A stretch of 64,000 nucleotides of DNA from Terriglobia bacterium (GTDB lineage Bacteria > Acidobacteriota > Terriglobia > Bryobacterales > UBA6623), in the NCBI GenBank assembly GCA_009841225.1, contig VXMF01000014.1, forward strand, positions 1-64,000, given 5' to 3'. Each line of letters starts with the position of its first letter. Positions within the stretch are counted from its first letter, which is position 1. The notes under the pieces are model-generated. The model searched no databases, was not told the origin of the DNA, and was given only the letters and a program-made list of their open reading frames with translations. This document shows positions 25,854 to 34,063 of the stretch, piece by piece. A program made the position numbers and the translations under genes.

Positions 25854-27482
25854 ATGGCGATCGCCGATCCGTATTCTCGGAGCGCCAGCGAATTCAAAGA
25901 GCCGCCGCGCGGCTTTCGCAAGACTCTGCGTCACCTTGGCCCTGGCATGATCCTCGCAGGGTCGGTGGTCGGATCTGGCGAACTGATCATCACGACCAAG
26001 CTCGGAGCTGTTGCCGGCTTCGGGTTGTTGTGGTTCGTCTTGCTGTCCTGTTTGGTCAAGATGGTCGTGCAGGCCGAGTTGGCGCGTTACACGATCGCCA
26101 GCGGGCAGACCTTCTTGCGGATCTTCAATGACCTGCCCGGACCCAGAGGAAGGCGCCCCGCATGGTTGACGCTTCCTTGGATGGCGTGGTTCTTGGTAGC
26201 TTGCGTCGTTGCCCTTGCGACGTTCGTGAACCTAGATGCAGAAGCGCGTACACCAGGTGTGGCGTGCGCCCTCGGCGCTGGGGTGATTGCGGCCAGCTTC
26301 GCTGGAGCTTCCTTCACTGGGGTTTTTCGCCGACGTCGGCCCAGACTCAGGTCCGAGAATCAGACTCGGCCGACCATGAACTGGTTCACTTGGCTTTGGC
26401 TTGGAACCAAGCTTCTGGTCTTCGTGAACTCGGCTGCCATTCTCGGCGGGACTGGGCAGGTGCTCGAGATGGTGTTTCCCGGGCTGCTCGGCGAGGGGGG
26501 AGCTCGATACTGGTCGATCTTGCTCGCTTTCGTGTGCGGTGGGCTGCTGATAGTCGGCACGTACGCCTCGCTGGAGAAGCTGCTGGTGATCCTGGTCTCG
26601 TCGTTCACTCTCGTGACCGTTGTCTGCACGGGTATGTTGCATCGGACAGATTTCGCCGTCGGGTGGTCGGACCTTGCGAGCGGGCTCTCGCTCGGCCTAC
26701 CGCCGGAAATGACGACGACCCTTGTTCTGACTGCCCTGGCCATGTACTCGGGCACGGGCGTGTCGTTCGGCGAGATGTGGAATTACACCTATTGGTGCGT
26801 GGAGAAAGGCTACGCCCGTTCCGTCGGCGAACCTGAGCCCGGCCCGGCTTGGGCCCGTCGGGCGCGGGGCTGGATTCGCGTGATGTACACCGATGCGGCG
26901 GTGACCATGGCTGTGTACACCGCCAGCACGATTTGCTTCTACATTTTGGGCGCCGCGATCCTGAACGTGCAGGGACTGGATCCAGACGGTCGCGAGACCC
27001 TCTCTGTGCTGAGTTCGATTTTCACCGACGGTCTCGGGCCTCAGGCCGCCGGGCTGTTCATGGTCGGGGCCTTCTTCGTCTTGGTGAGCACCGTGCTATC
27101 TGGCGCTGCAGGCGCCAGCCGCATGCTAGCCGATGTAATGGGGTTGATCGGGCTGATCGACGCAGCCGACTATTCTGTTCGGCTCCGGTACATTCGGATC
27201 TTCGTAGTGGTGGCGCTCCTGTTCTACTGCATCGCCTATTGGCTCTTTGAGAACCCGCCCCAGATGTTGCTCGTGACAAGTAGCCTGATTGCTGCCGTGA
27301 TGTATCCGGTGCTCGGCTTGGGCACGCTCTATCTGCGCTACCGCAAAGTCGATGCACGAATAACTCCCAGCCGGCCTACGACGGCCTGGCTTTGGGTCTG
27401 CGGGCTGATTCTAACCGTCGTATCGCCGACAGGGATTCTACTGGCGATTGCCATCGGAGCTGGTTGGATCGGCTTCGGCTAG
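25854..27482 (+). CDS. Nramp-related membrane transporter lacking the DPGN metal motif
   Basis: A 542-residue protein with about 12 membrane segments. The first helix reads GPGMILAGSVVGSGELIITTKLGA, which is the Nramp (SLC11) position where Mn/Fe transporters have the DPGN metal-binding motif. Here it is GSVVGSGE, so the usual Asp and Asn ligands are missing. A charged loop near residues 155-172 separates helices 4 and 5. Such divergent Nramp-related proteins are frequent in planctomycetes and acidobacteria and their cargo is unknown; loss of the ligands argues against manganese or iron. Follows the M81 gene in the same direction with a 60-base gap. Confidence 0.8.
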   Translation: MAIADPYSRSASEFKEPPRGFRKTLRHLGPGMILAGSVVGSGELIITTKLGAVAGFGLLWFVLLSCLVKMVVQAELARYTIASGQTFLRIFNDLPGPRGRRPAWLTLPWMAWFLVACVVALATFVNLDAEARTPGVACALGAGVIAASFAGASFTGVFRRRRPRLRSENQTRPTMNWFTWLWLGTKLLVFVNSAAILGGTGQVLEMVFPGLLGEGGARYWSILLAFVCGGLLIVGTYASLEKLLVILVSSFTLVTVVCTGMLHRTDFAVGWSDLASGLSLGLPPEMTTTLVLTALAMYSGTGVSFGEMWNYTYWCVEKGYARSVGEPEPGPAWARRARGWIRVMYTDAAVTMAVYTASTICFYILGAAILNVQGLDPDGRETLSVLSSIFTDGLGPQAAGLFMVGAFFVLVSTVLSGAAGASRMLADVMGLIGLIDAADYSVRLRYIRIFVVVALLFYCIAYWLFENPPQMLLVTSSLIAAVMYPVLGLGTLYLRYRKVDARITPSRPTTAWLWVCGLILTVVSPTGILLAIAIGAGWIGFG

Positions 27483-27497
27483 GCGGCCGAGCCCGAC

Positions 27498-27519
27498 AAG
27501 GGTCGCGAGTTGGACCCTT
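27498..27519. terminator. Candidate bidirectional terminator hairpin
   Basis: AAGGGTC and GACCCTT form a perfect 7-bp stem around the loop GCGAGTTG, located between the convergent transporter and sulfatase genes. No long T-run on either side, so it may work poorly as an intrinsic terminator. Confidence 0.35.
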
Positions 27520-27562
27520 CGAAGCAAGCCTCCGCCAGGACTGTCGGCTGGGCCCGATGACC

Positions 27563-29059
27563 TCAGGCTTCAACGAACAGTCTGGATAGGCGCTCGACCT
27601 CCGCGGGCTTGGCTTGGGCGATGTTCTCGTCTTCGAACGGGTCGGCTTCGCGGTCAAACAATTGCTGAGGCTCCGGGCCGAATCCCTCTAACAGCTTGTA
27701 GCGTTGGTCTTGCACGAATCGCCACGGTCCTGCCCTAACGGTCAGCGCCGACCGCGAATAGTCCCGGTGGTGTTCTGTTGCGCTCTCCAACAGCGGACGC
27801 AACGATCGTCCGTCTTGGTATTCCAGCGTTCCAGCCTCGCCGTAGTCCATGAACGTGGCGGTCACGTCGATCAGGCTCGCCATCGCTTGGCTCGCCGCCC
27901 CGCTGCGCATGCCTGGTCCGGCAATGCTAAGCGGCACGCCCGCGGAAGGCTGGTGCGGTAAGCTCTTGCCCCACAGTCCGTGGTCGCCGAGCATTTCTCC
28001 GTGGTCGCTGGAGTAGACGATCACGGTGTTGGCGTAGTCCCCGCGCTGCTTGAGCGTGTCGACGAACACGCCTAGCCAGCGGTCGATGTTCTCGATCATG
28101 GCCGCGTAGTTCTGCCGGATTCGAACGTGTTGTTCGGGCGGTATTGGTCCCGGGTAGCGGTAGGGCTGTTGGAAGCCGTCGATCAGCCTGTCCGGCCCGC
28201 GGTAGCGGCTCGCCATGCTCCGGGTGATGTCCATGGGCGGATGCGGCCCGACAAAATTCAGAACGAGGTGCCAAGGCTTGCCGTCCGGTGCCCGATCTAG
28301 AAGCTCCAGGCCATTTCGGCCGATCCAGTTGTCGCAGTAGGCCTCGTCCGGGACGGCGACGGGATCGGTCTCGCCCCACCAAGTCTCGCGGCTCAGCAGT
28401 TCGTCCAGCTCCGGGCCTGGATTGCTCCTATCAATCTGGTTCCACTTGACGATTCCCAAGCGTTGCAGCTCCCCGGCCCACTGCGCCCCGAGGGGAGGTT
28501 CCAAAGAGTCGAGATAGGCGTAGTACGGATCCTTCGGGCCGACCGGATCTGACCGGTAGGCGCTCGCACCGCCGCCCTTGCCGCCGTTGTCGATCAGGTC
28601 CGAGAAGCCCCACGCGTCCATGCTGCCCCTGCCGTCGAGGCCCCAGGAGTAGTCCCCCTTGTGCAGGTCCAGCTTGCCGCAGCCCATCACGTGGTATCCG
28701 CTGTCGCGGAGGGCTTTGTAATAGGTGGTCCGAGTTACGGGGAAGTTCTGGCTGTTGTTCACCACCTCGCACCGCTCGTATACACTGCCCGAGGCTAGGC
28801 AGGCGCGCGACGGTCCGCAGACCGGGGAGTCGACTACGGCGTTGGGGAACGAAACTCCCCGCGCGGACAAGAGGTCCAGATTTGGGGTCGGAACGGGCAC
28901 GGCGGGGTTCTGCCCCACCCAGTCAAAGCGATGCTGGTCTGGGAAGAAAAACAGAAAGTTGGGGCGGGTTACCTTGCGCGGCCCGGGCTGTGTCTGGCAC
29001 CCCGCCAGCGCGGATAGCCCGCTGGCCCCGGCTAGGAAGGCTCGACGGGTGGGTTGCAT
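27563..29059 (-). CDS. Sulfatase with Tat/lipoprotein signal
   Basis: A 498-residue type I sulfatase. The N-terminus has a twin-arginine signal (TRRAFLAGASGLSALAGC) that also ends in a lipobox, so export folded and lipid anchoring are both possible. Metal and active sites are FFFPDQHRFDW, the formylglycine motif C-G-P-S-R in SPVCGPSRACLASG, and YSSDHGEMLGDHGLWGK. The DQHR start places it near the choline-sulfatase/iduronate-sulfatase-like subgroup rather than with the two other sulfatases in the window. Convergent with the Nramp-like gene, 80 bases away. Confidence 0.9.
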   Translation of the reverse strand: MQPTRRAFLAGASGLSALAGCQTQPGPRKVTRPNFLFFFPDQHRFDWVGQNPAVPVPTPNLDLLSARGVSFPNAVVDSPVCGPSRACLASGSVYERCEVVNNSQNFPVTRTTYYKALRDSGYHVMGCGKLDLHKGDYSWGLDGRGSMDAWGFSDLIDNGGKGGGASAYRSDPVGPKDPYYAYLDSLEPPLGAQWAGELQRLGIVKWNQIDRSNPGPELDELLSRETWWGETDPVAVPDEAYCDNWIGRNGLELLDRAPDGKPWHLVLNFVGPHPPMDITRSMASRYRGPDRLIDGFQQPYRYPGPIPPEQHVRIRQNYAAMIENIDRWLGVFVDTLKQRGDYANTVIVYSSDHGEMLGDHGLWGKSLPHQPSAGVPLSIAGPGMRSGAASQAMASLIDVTATFMDYGEAGTLEYQDGRSLRPLLESATEHHRDYSRSALTVRAGPWRFVQDQRYKLLEGFGPEPQQLFDREADPFEDENIAQAKPAEVERLSRLFVEA

Positions 29060-29243
29060 GGCGTTGCCAGTATACGCCCACCTCCGTGCCGTCCCAGACG
29101 CCAGCTTCGAAAGATCCTGAATTGCAGGCAGTCCCGTACGGAACGCTTGACTAGATGCACGGCCCCGTAACGGATGCTGGGGGACTCAGCTCCGCTCGTT
29201 CTGGGGCGGAATGATCCGGGACCCGTCCTGCCGATGTGTGCTG

Positions 29244-29609
29244 CTAATTTTGCCGCGGCCTCTGGGCCAAGCCTAGCAATGCTGCTCCTTCGAAAGCCTT
29301 GGAGTCGGCCCCTGCGGCCTTGACCTCTTCGAGTTTGGCCTTCTGCTCTGCGGTCAGCACTGCCATTAGCTTCGCGGTGATCCCCGCGCGCCATTCCCTG
29401 CGGGCTTGCCCTTGGGTGCCTTCTGGAGGCCGCTCCCTGCGAATCTCTCGGATCTTGGCGACCTGATCTCGGTCCAGACCGATCGCCTGGACTGCCTCAA
29501 TGATGGCCTCGCGACGCTGCTGGGCCTTCGGATTGGCCTGCCCGTAGGCGGTCACGGACATCACCAGCAGCGCGAACGCTGCAATGATGAACTGCTTCCT
29601 GTGAATCAT
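29244..29609 (-). CDS. Small periplasmic LTxxQ-type protein (Spy/CpxP-like)
   Basis: A 121-residue protein with a signal peptide (FIIAAFALLVMSVTAYG) starting at ATG 29609, where AAGGA lies upstream. The mature part is helical and charged, with two related motifs: LDRDQVAKIREIR and LTAEQKAKLEEVK. The pair is the hallmark of Spy/CpxP proteins, which are periplasmic chaperones or envelope-stress modulators. Families with this pattern also bind metals; no such site is evident here. Single gene between the sulfatase and the iron-sulfur oxidoreductase. Confidence 0.7.
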   Translation of the reverse strand: MIHRKQFIIAAFALLVMSVTAYGQANPKAQQRREAIIEAVQAIGLDRDQVAKIREIRRERPPEGTQGQARREWRAGITAKLMAVLTAEQKAKLEEVKAAGADSKAFEGAALLGLAQRPRQN

Positions 29610-29854
29610 CGTTTGGTCCTTCTTCCTCTGTGGGATACAACGGTCTCGCCGGTTCCGCTCATCGGCGGATCGGGGTGCACACATATTTTAGGCAATCGCA
29701 CGTGGCCGAGCGCTGCCACTCTTGCAAACTCTAGGTCAAAGATCGCGGCGACGGCGAGCGGTCCCTGCTCGGCGGTCGGGCTGTGCCGGATGCCAAGACT
29801 GCGCTCCCGATGTGAGCAAACGATACGGAAGCTGGCGCGCTATGATCCAATGCT

Positions 29855-31771
29855 GTGATCGAAGTCTCAGTCCTAGTCCTCGCCACGTTGGCGAGCGCCG
29901 GCTATTTCTGCGCGACAGTTGCCAAGCGCCTGTCTCCGATGCTTCGCGCCAAGGAGCGCAACCTAGCGTTCGACCGCTTGGGCCTGCGGCTTTGGACGGT
30001 GTTCGCCGAGGTCGTGCTGCAGACCCGGGTCATTCGGGAGCGACCCCTAGCTGGCGTGCTTCACGCCTTGGTGATGTGGGGATTCTTCGCCTTTGCTTGG
30101 GTTAGCTTCGAGCATTTCGCCGTCGGCTTGACCGGGTTCGAGCCTCCAGCCGCCGGGCATTCTTGGTATTCGGCCTTTGCCGGCGGCTGGGCCGTCGCCG
30201 TGCTCGCGGGCATCGTGGGCTTGAGCTTCCGCCGCTTCGTTCTGCGCCCGCAGGCGCTGGGTGACCGCGTTTCGTTGACCTCGGCGCTGGTCGCCACGCT
30301 CATCGCGGTGCTGATGGTGACGTATCTGGCGGATTGGCGCTTGGTCCAGGCTGGCTCGGCCGCCTGGAGGGCGAATTGGTGGGCGCACACGGCGGCTCTG
30401 CTCGGCATGCTCTGGCTGATACCGAATTCCAAGCACCTACATCTCCTGCTGGGGCCAGTGGCGATCTTCTTCCGCGGTGAGACGACCAGTTCCATGCGTG
30501 CACTGCGCGATGACGATGACGATGATTTCGGCATGCTGTCCTTCTCGGACCTGTCTCGGAAAGATGTCTTGGACGTAAATTCTTGCGTGGAGTGCGGGCG
30601 CTGTACGGATAACTGTCCGGCAAACTTGATCGGCGGCTCTCTCGATCCGAAGCACATCGTGCTTCAACTCCAGCGCGGCCTGCTGGCGGGCGGGGAAGTC
30701 ATCGCTGCGGGTGGGGACGCGGTGGCCAACGGCGAAGCTTGGATCAGCGAGGAGGATCTGTATCAGTGCCTCACTTGCGGTGCCTGCGAGCAAGCCTGCC
30801 CGGTGGGCATCGAGCACGTCGGCTTGAAGATCCTAGATTTGCGGCGTGGGTTGGTAAGCGAGGGCCGAACCGCGAACGACAAGCTGTCGGACATGTTCAC
30901 GACGATGGAGCGCTCCCCGCACAATGCTTGGGGCGCCTCGCAACAGGTGCGCCGCAAGCTCCTGGAGTCAGCCAGCCTGCCGATCCACAAAGCGCAGACG
31001 GAGTGGCTGTTGTGGCTGGGCTGCGGCTGCAACTATGACCCGCACGGCCAGCAGGTCGTCACGGCGATGCAGCGGATCCTCGACACCGCTGGAGTCTCGT
31101 GGGGCGTGCTCGCTTCCGAGACCTGCTGCGGCGAGCCGGCCCGCCGCGCCGGCAACGAGTACCTGTACATGGAACTCTCTGAGCGATTGATCTCCGAGTT
31201 CCGATCCAAGGGTGTGCGCAAACTCGTGACCTGCGACCCGCACTGCGCTCGCATGTTCGATGTGGACTACCGCCAGTCAGAGGACTTCAAGGACCTGGGA
31301 ATCGAGGTGGTGCATCACACCGAGTTGCTCGCGGATCTGGTCGGAGCGCTGCCATTGGAGCGTACTACAGCGAAAGTCACCTTGCACGATCCCTGCTATC
31401 TGGCCCGCGGGCGGGGAGTGGTCGACGAGCCGCGCGAAGTCCTCAGCGCGGTCGGCGCGGAGATTTCGGAGATGCGTCACCATGGCGCCCGGACGTTCTG
31501 CTGCGGAGCTGGCGGAGCCCAGCTGTACATCGCCGACGACAGCGTGGAACTACCGGGTGGGCGGGTCAACTACAAGCGCTTTGACGAGGCGCGGCAGACC
31601 GGTGCCGACACGATCGCAGTCGCTTGCCCCTATTGCCCGATCATGCTCAAGGACGCCGCCGGACAGGCTGGCGCCGATGACGTTCGCGTTCTTGACGTCG
31701 CCGAGTTGGTCGCGGAAGCGTTGCCGGCAGCTGCGCCCCGGGTCGAGTCCAGCTCTGCTCCAGCTTCGTAA
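29855..31771 (+). CDS. Membrane-bound iron-sulfur oxidoreductase, HdrD/GlpC-like with NarI-type domain
   Basis: A 638-residue protein starting at GTG. Residues 1-210 form about five membrane helices of the cytochrome b-like NarI type. A Glu/Asp-rich linker (RDDDDDDFG) leads to two [4Fe-4S] motifs (CVECGRCTDNCP and CLTCGACEQACP). Two cysteine-rich CCG domains follow (TCCGEPARRAG near 420 and TFCCGAGGAQ near 545), as in heterodisulfide reductase subunit D. Bacterial homologues are thought to move electrons between a soluble donor, often an electron-transfer flavoprotein, and the quinone pool. No etfAB genes are in the window. Convergent with the next gene cluster. Confidence 0.88.
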   Translation: MIEVSVLVLATLASAGYFCATVAKRLSPMLRAKERNLAFDRLGLRLWTVFAEVVLQTRVIRERPLAGVLHALVMWGFFAFAWVSFEHFAVGLTGFEPPAAGHSWYSAFAGGWAVAVLAGIVGLSFRRFVLRPQALGDRVSLTSALVATLIAVLMVTYLADWRLVQAGSAAWRANWWAHTAALLGMLWLIPNSKHLHLLLGPVAIFFRGETTSSMRALRDDDDDDFGMLSFSDLSRKDVLDVNSCVECGRCTDNCPANLIGGSLDPKHIVLQLQRGLLAGGEVIAAGGDAVANGEAWISEEDLYQCLTCGACEQACPVGIEHVGLKILDLRRGLVSEGRTANDKLSDMFTTMERSPHNAWGASQQVRRKLLESASLPIHKAQTEWLLWLGCGCNYDPHGQQVVTAMQRILDTAGVSWGVLASETCCGEPARRAGNEYLYMELSERLISEFRSKGVRKLVTCDPHCARMFDVDYRQSEDFKDLGIEVVHHTELLADLVGALPLERTTAKVTLHDPCYLARGRGVVDEPREVLSAVGAEISEMRHHGARTFCCGAGGAQLYIADDSVELPGGRVNYKRFDEARQTGADTIAVACPYCPIMLKDAAGQAGADDVRVLDVAELVAEALPAAAPRVESSSAPAS

Positions 31772-31851
31772 CGGCTGCTTGGGCGCCGTCCGGTCAAGCT
31801 CGCGCGGGCACGCTTGTTCGCGGCTCCGGGACGCGAGCGAACTTGCGCCGG

Positions 31852-34044
31852 TCAGCGGTTGAACAGGAACGCGTTCGAGTTGACCAGCGCCCAAAGCAGG
31901 TCTTGGGCTTTCGCTGCGCGCCCTGGCGAGCTGCCGAAGTAGGTCACCGCCGCGTCCATTTCGGTCGGCGTCGGCATCCGTCCGAGCGACGCAAGGTACA
32001 ACTCTTCGATCAGTTCGCGGTTGCCGCGACCCGCAAGGATCGCCTTGGCGATGCGTCCCTCGGGATTGGCGATGGCGTCTGCCAGCGTCGGGCCGTTGAC
32101 CAAGCTCATCGCCAGCGGCAGGCTAAGGTCGTTGCGGCGCTCGCATTCGCAGGGCGACTCGCGCTCCGGCCGGCCGAACATGTTCAGGAAGCCTCCCGTG
32201 TCCACGTGCGGGTCGGGCAGCTGCTGGGCGCTGAAATCCTCCGGCACTTCCGGGAAGTCCGGGCGGGAGCCGGTCGCGATCGTCATCGCATCCAGCAGGG
32301 ACTCGGCGGTGAGCCGACGGGGCTGGAAGTGCGAGAAGTTGATTTCGTCGGTCGCATTCCACTCGTTGGTCTCCATCGCCGCCTGGTAGGTGCGCGAGCT
32401 GACGATGGTCCTGATCAGGTGCTGCAAGTCGAAACCGCTAGCGACGAAATCCGCTTCGAGCGCGTCGAGCAGGGCAGGGTTGATCGGCGGGTTGGAACCG
32501 CGGATGTCATCGACCGGCTCGATGATGCCCCGTCCGAAGAAATAGCTCCACACGCGGTTTACGATCGCCTTGCCGAAATACGGATTCTTGTCCGAGGTCA
32601 GCCAGGCCGCCAGAGCCTCGCGGCTGTCGCCGAAGGCGCCGATCTCGGGCGTGCCTGCGGAAGCGAGCAGGTACTCGGGCTCGACGGCCTTGTTCGTCTT
32701 CGGGTGCAGGAACTCGTTGTTGTCCCGCTTGAGGTAAACGATCTGCTCGTCGCTGTCGAAGCCGGGCTTCATGCCCACCGCCGCGAAGAATGCCGCCAGT
32801 TGGAAGTACTGGTTCTGCGTCCAGCGTTCGAATGGGTGGTCGTGGCACTGGGCGCAGACCATGCGGACGCCGAGGAACAGCTGCGTGGTCGTCTCCATTG
32901 CCAGCTTCGGATCGTCGTTGACCCGGTAGAAGTTCGAGGCCGGAGACTGGTAGGTGCTGCCCACCGAGGTGAGCAGCTCGCGCACGAACTCGTCGTAGGG
33001 CTGGTTGTAGGCGATGGCGTCGCGGATCCACTGGCGGAACGCCCACATGCCCTTCTCGCCAAGGTGCTTGCGGTTGGATTGCAGCAGGTCGCCCCATTTC
33101 AGCGACCAGTGGTCCACGTAGGCAGGGCTGCCCACCAGTTCGTCGATCAGCCGCCGGCGCTTGGCGCGGGTCGAGTCTGGATCCTCGATGAAGGCGCGCG
33201 CTTGCTCCGGCGTGGGAGGGATGCCCGTCAGGTCCAAGTAGACGCGCCGCGCGAACACTGCGTCGCTGGATAGCTCCGATGGCTGGATGTTCAGCCGCTT
33301 GAGCTTGGCGTCGATGTGTTCGTCGATATAGTTGTTGACCGGCGGATCGCTCCAAGTAAATCCCGGCGCTGGGTTGAGCACCGTCAGCGGCACCGTCTCA
33401 AACTTTCCCTCGTAGCGCACCATAATTGCCGCTTCGCCGATGCGCTCGCCTCGCACCGCTCCGGACTCATCGATGTTGGCCGTGCTGGTCGAGTTGCTTT
33501 CGATCACGGCGAGCTTCGAGACGTCGCGCGAGGAGCCATCGCCGTAGTGGGCGACCACCGTGAGCGTTTGGGACTTGCCCGGCTCTTCCAGGAATATCTC
33601 CGTCGGCTGCACGTCCAGCTTGGTCACGGCGTCGACCTGCGGATCGCCGAAAGGCGCCCCGTGCGCGATCCACTCGACGATGGTGTTGAAGGGATCAGAG
33701 CCTTCCTCAAAACGCAGACCGCCCTCGTGCGGCACGCGCATGGTCGGCTTGGCCAGCATCAGGCTGGCGGCTGGCACCGCGCGGTTGAAGCGTCGGCCGG
33801 AGACCTCGAACAAAAGGGCTCGGTAATCGAACTCGGCGTCGTAGCCGCGTAGCGACAGCTTGAAGCCATTCTTGCCCTTGGCCGCGCCGTGGCACGCCCC
33901 GGCCGTGCAGCCGGTGTAGTTGAGCACCGGCATCACGTCCCGCAGGAAGGTGACGCGGCGCTCGTCCGCAGTAGCCGCCGGGACGGGCGCGGCCGAGATG
34001 GCAAGCAGAGCCGGTACCGCGATCAATGCGTAGGCTTTCGTCAT
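31852..34044 (-). CDS. Secreted DUF1549/DUF1553 protein with Ig-like (Big_2) domain
   Basis: A 730-residue exported protein; the ATG at 34044 starts a signal peptide and has GGGAG upstream. Near residue 45 a cytochrome-like motif is C-TAGA-CH, that is C-x4-CH rather than CxxCH. A bacterial Ig-like (Big_2) domain lies around 145-215 (LTVVAHYGDGSSRDVSKLA). DUF1549 follows (DEHIDAKLKRLN, YLDLTGIPPTPEQ), and DUF1553 forms the C-terminus with NRVWSYFFGRGI, TYQAAMETNEWN and RRLTAESLLDAM. These planctomycete-type domains have no proven reaction but accompany polysaccharide and sulfatase genes. It is last in a three-gene minus-strand unit with the PPC protein and the cytochrome-WD40 protein. Confidence 0.87.
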   Translation of the reverse strand: MTKAYALIAVPALLAISAAPVPAATADERRVTFLRDVMPVLNYTGCTAGACHGAAKGKNGFKLSLRGYDAEFDYRALLFEVSGRRFNRAVPAASLMLAKPTMRVPHEGGLRFEEGSDPFNTIVEWIAHGAPFGDPQVDAVTKLDVQPTEIFLEEPGKSQTLTVVAHYGDGSSRDVSKLAVIESNSTSTANIDESGAVRGERIGEAAIMVRYEGKFETVPLTVLNPAPGFTWSDPPVNNYIDEHIDAKLKRLNIQPSELSSDAVFARRVYLDLTGIPPTPEQARAFIEDPDSTRAKRRRLIDELVGSPAYVDHWSLKWGDLLQSNRKHLGEKGMWAFRQWIRDAIAYNQPYDEFVRELLTSVGSTYQSPASNFYRVNDDPKLAMETTTQLFLGVRMVCAQCHDHPFERWTQNQYFQLAAFFAAVGMKPGFDSDEQIVYLKRDNNEFLHPKTNKAVEPEYLLASAGTPEIGAFGDSREALAAWLTSDKNPYFGKAIVNRVWSYFFGRGIIEPVDDIRGSNPPINPALLDALEADFVASGFDLQHLIRTIVSSRTYQAAMETNEWNATDEINFSHFQPRRLTAESLLDAMTIATGSRPDFPEVPEDFSAQQLPDPHVDTGGFLNMFGRPERESPCECERRNDLSLPLAMSLVNGPTLADAIANPEGRIAKAILAGRGNRELIEELYLASLGRMPTPTEMDAAVTYFGSSPGRAAKAQDLLWALVNSNAFLFNR

Positions 34045-34063
34045 TGCAATCAACTCCCGTCGC

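Noticed and set aside
31843..33273. 476-codon plus-strand frame opposite the DUF1549/DUF1553 gene
   Set aside because: Antisense shadow; the minus-strand product has clear domains.
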